Shown here in pieces: positions 4,830-5,910 of a stretch of DNA of 5,910 nt (positions within the stretch are counted from its first letter, which is position 1; each line of letters starts with the position of its first letter). The DNA comes from Bacteroidales bacterium (lineage in GTDB: Bacteria; Bacteroidota; Bacteroidia; Bacteroidales; FEN-979): positions 1 through 5,910 of the forward strand of contig JALNWG010000060.1 in assembly GCA_023231005.1 (NCBI GenBank), in the 5' to 3' direction. Position numbers and translations under genes: made by a program. Below the pieces are notes generated by a model, which had not been told where the DNA came from, searched no databases, and was given only the letters and a program-made list of their open reading frames with translations.

Positions 4830-5363
4830 TCAATCCTCCGTTTCCACAATAAATTTCTCTTGGTTATAAGTTACATTTATTCCGTCTACAATCTCGCCGT
4901 CTTTTGTGATTGCTTTTTCGCCGTCAATCTGCAAGTCTTTTTTAACATCTTCCCACTTAACCGATTCCGTTGTTTCGATTGCTTCCGGCTTGTTGTCCTT
5001 CACCCATTTTAACAACGCTGTTTCATCACGATTGTAAATCGGTGTTGCATATTTCTTTTTGAGTTTGCCTGACGGTAGCGTGTATGTTTCTTGCGTTTTT
5101 GTTTCTTTGTGTTCAACTCCATCAAAATAATTTTGCAACTTTGAAATCAGGATAAAACTGCTTGTTTCTAATTGTGATTCCTTTTTCTCAATCTTGCGGG
5201 TGTATTCAAGAATCATATCATCGCAAGTCTGAATATATCGCTTTGCTTCCTTTCGTGCTTCTGCGAGCTTTTTTAACGCCCACTCACACGCTAAATCTGT
5301 GTCTATAACAAACTGTTCATCTTGCACTTCCATTTCTTCGCTTGCATATTCGTATTTATTCAT
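4830..5363 (-). CDS. Host-nuclease inhibitor Gam-like protein
   Basis: A 177-residue protein of the phage Gam-like family (Mu Gam type), which binds double-stranded DNA ends and shields them from host exonucleases. After an acidic N-terminus comes a long helical, probably coiled-coil region (LACEWALKKLAEARKEAKRY and onward, about 24-82). The TYTLPSGKLKKKYATP element follows (93-108), corresponding to the family's 'LP.G.l..r' strand, then DETALLKWVKDNKP (113-126). The C-terminal GEKAITKDGEIVDGINVTY (148-166) matches the 'G..i..dGe.veGv.v' ending of Bacillota phage members. The ATG at 5363 has GGAGG 7 bases upstream and overlaps the previous stop as ATGA. A Gp157-like identity was considered, since it is also a coiled-coil protein next to annealing genes, but the C-terminal motif favours Gam. 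Confidence 0.8.
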   Translation of the reverse strand: MNKYEYASEEMEVQDEQFVIDTDLACEWALKKLAEARKEAKRYIQTCDDMILEYTRKIEKKESQLETSSFILISKLQNYFDGVEHKETKTQETYTLPSGKLKKKYATPIYNRDETALLKWVKDNKPEAIETTESVKWEDVKKDLQIDGEKAITKDGEIVDGINVTYNQEKFIVETED

Positions 5364-5910
5364 TCTTCTACCTCCACAAATTTTTTATCTTTCAAAATAT
5401 ACCAAACATCTTCTTTTAGTTTTTTGCCATCAATTTGTGCTGACTTTACGCAAACAGGGATGTATCTGTTTTTCTTATTGTCATATTTCCATTCTGCCAA
5501 GGTTATCCAACAACCTTTTTTTGCTTTGATTTTATTATCAATACCGATGCTTGCACCAACGCTGTCATTTCCGCTCAAATCTAACTTCGAGTAATAGCCC
5601 GATGATGCTAACTGCGAGTAATAGCCCGATGATGCTAACTTCGAGGAATCGCCCGATGATGCTAACTTCGAGGAATAGCCCGATGATGCTAACTGCGAGG
5701 AATCGCCCGATGATGCTAACTGCGAGGAATCGCCCGATGATGCTAACTTCGAGTAATCGCCCGATGATGCTAACTTCGAGGAATCGCCCGATGATGCTAA
5801 CTTCGAGTAATCGCCCGATGATGCTAACTTCGAGTAATAGCCCGATGATGCTAACTGCGAGTAATAGCCCGATGATGCTAACTGCGAGTAATAGCCCGAT
5901 GATGCTAACT
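5360..5910 (-). CDS. Nine-residue-repeat phage protein (DUF7666-like), 3' part
   Basis: The reading frame is open from the right edge to the TGA at 5360, so the true start lies outside; a TTG at 5578 is internal. About 110 residues are tandem copies of ASSG[YD][YS]S[KQ]L, degenerating at the last unit into LDLSGNDSVGASIG. A 60-residue C-terminal domain follows (KKGCWITLAEWKY, then YIPVCVKSAQIDGKKLKEDVWY). From memory this matches repeat-containing phage proteins annotated with an N-terminal DUF7666 domain, in which the repeats probably form a beta-solenoid and the tail is conserved. No catalytic role is known to me. It overlaps the Gam-like gene by ATGA, so it belongs to the early operon rather than to a structural module. 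The family name is tentative because the diagnostic N-terminus is not visible. Confidence 0.8.
   Translation of the reverse strand, partial: LASSGYYSQLASSGYYSQLASSGYYSKLASSGDYSKLASSGDSSKLASSGDYSKLASSGDSSQLASSGDSSQLASSGYSSKLASSGDSSKLASSGYYSQLASSGYYSKLDLSGNDSVGASIGIDNKIKAKKGCWITLAEWKYDNKKNRYIPVCVKSAQIDGKKLKEDVWYILKDKKFVEVEE
5581..5910. repeat. Twelve tandem 27-bp repeats (plus partial 13th)
   Basis: Perfectly in-register 27-bp units begin with CTAACT on the plus strand, at 5581 and every 27 bp to 5878, with six bases of another unit at the edge. Each encodes nine residues. Across the 12 full copies only three positions vary (unit bases 7, 12 and 15), each with two states. The repeat is visibly richer in G+C than its surroundings. 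The array runs off the window, so total copy number is unknown. Confidence 0.97.

Noticed and set aside
5360..5578. Separate 72-aa gene starting at TTG 5578
   Set aside because: The frame continues without a stop through the repeats to the window edge, and there is no ribosome site before that TTG.
5581..5904. Diversity-generating retroelement variable region
   Set aside because: Only two alternatives occur at each of three sites, one of which is G/T on the coding strand; there is no adenine-to-any-base pattern, and no reverse transcriptase or template repeat is in the window.
5581..5910. CRISPR array
   Set aside because: The 27-bp units are contiguous with no unique spacers and encode an uninterrupted protein frame.

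Overview
The window is an AT-rich piece of a bacteriophage or prophage early region, most likely from a low-GC Gram-positive (Bacillota, Clostridia-like) host. The reasons are strong purine-rich Shine-Dalgarno sites (GGAGG, AGGAGG, AAAGGGGG), a near-consensus sigma-A-type promoter, and gene families typical of siphoviruses of such hosts. All credible genes lie on the minus strand and read from the right edge to the left edge. They are packed with ATGA or TAATG overlaps or gaps of a few bases, as in one translationally coupled operon. No integrase, repressor, structural gene, tRNA or transposon is visible, so phage and prophage cannot be told apart. No gene-free stretch reaches 300 bases.

In transcription order, 5910-5360 is the 3' part of a protein made largely of perfect 9-residue repeats (12 full 27-bp copies), ending in a non-repeat C-terminal domain. 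Then comes a recombination block: a Gam-like host-nuclease inhibitor (5363-4830), an ERF-family single-strand annealing protein (4827-4060) and, after a short leader with a potential RNA hairpin, an HNH-type zinc-finger nuclease-like protein (3981-3658). Between about 3656 and 2240 is a run of small accessory genes of unknown function. Two are easily missed: a 54-residue GTG-start gene (3057-2893) and a 45-residue protein with eight cysteines (2377-2240). A NinB-like recombination protein (2243-1698), a small HTH/SANT-like protein (1671-1423) and an unknown protein (1421-1080) follow.

A second transcription unit appears to start at an internal promoter (-35 at 1042-1047, -10 at 1018-1023). 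It drives an excisionase-like HTH protein (995-816), a replisome-organizer-type initiator (816-37) and the first 19 codons of a probable G39P-like helicase loader (59 to the left edge). Inside the linker-coding part of the initiator gene are two abutting direct-repeat arrays, four copies at exactly 15 bp and four at exactly 11 bp, with an inverted repeat and an AT-rich palindrome nearby. This is a good candidate for the phage replication origin.

The genes fit one working scheme. The Gam-like protein protects DNA ends, ERF anneals single strands, the HNH and NinB-like proteins process or support recombination intermediates, and the initiator plus loader start replication at an origin within the initiator gene. 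The main items for a second look are the three-site, strictly binary variation in the 27-bp repeat, the candidate origin, the G10 tract serving as a ribosome binding site, and the cysteine-rich microprotein.
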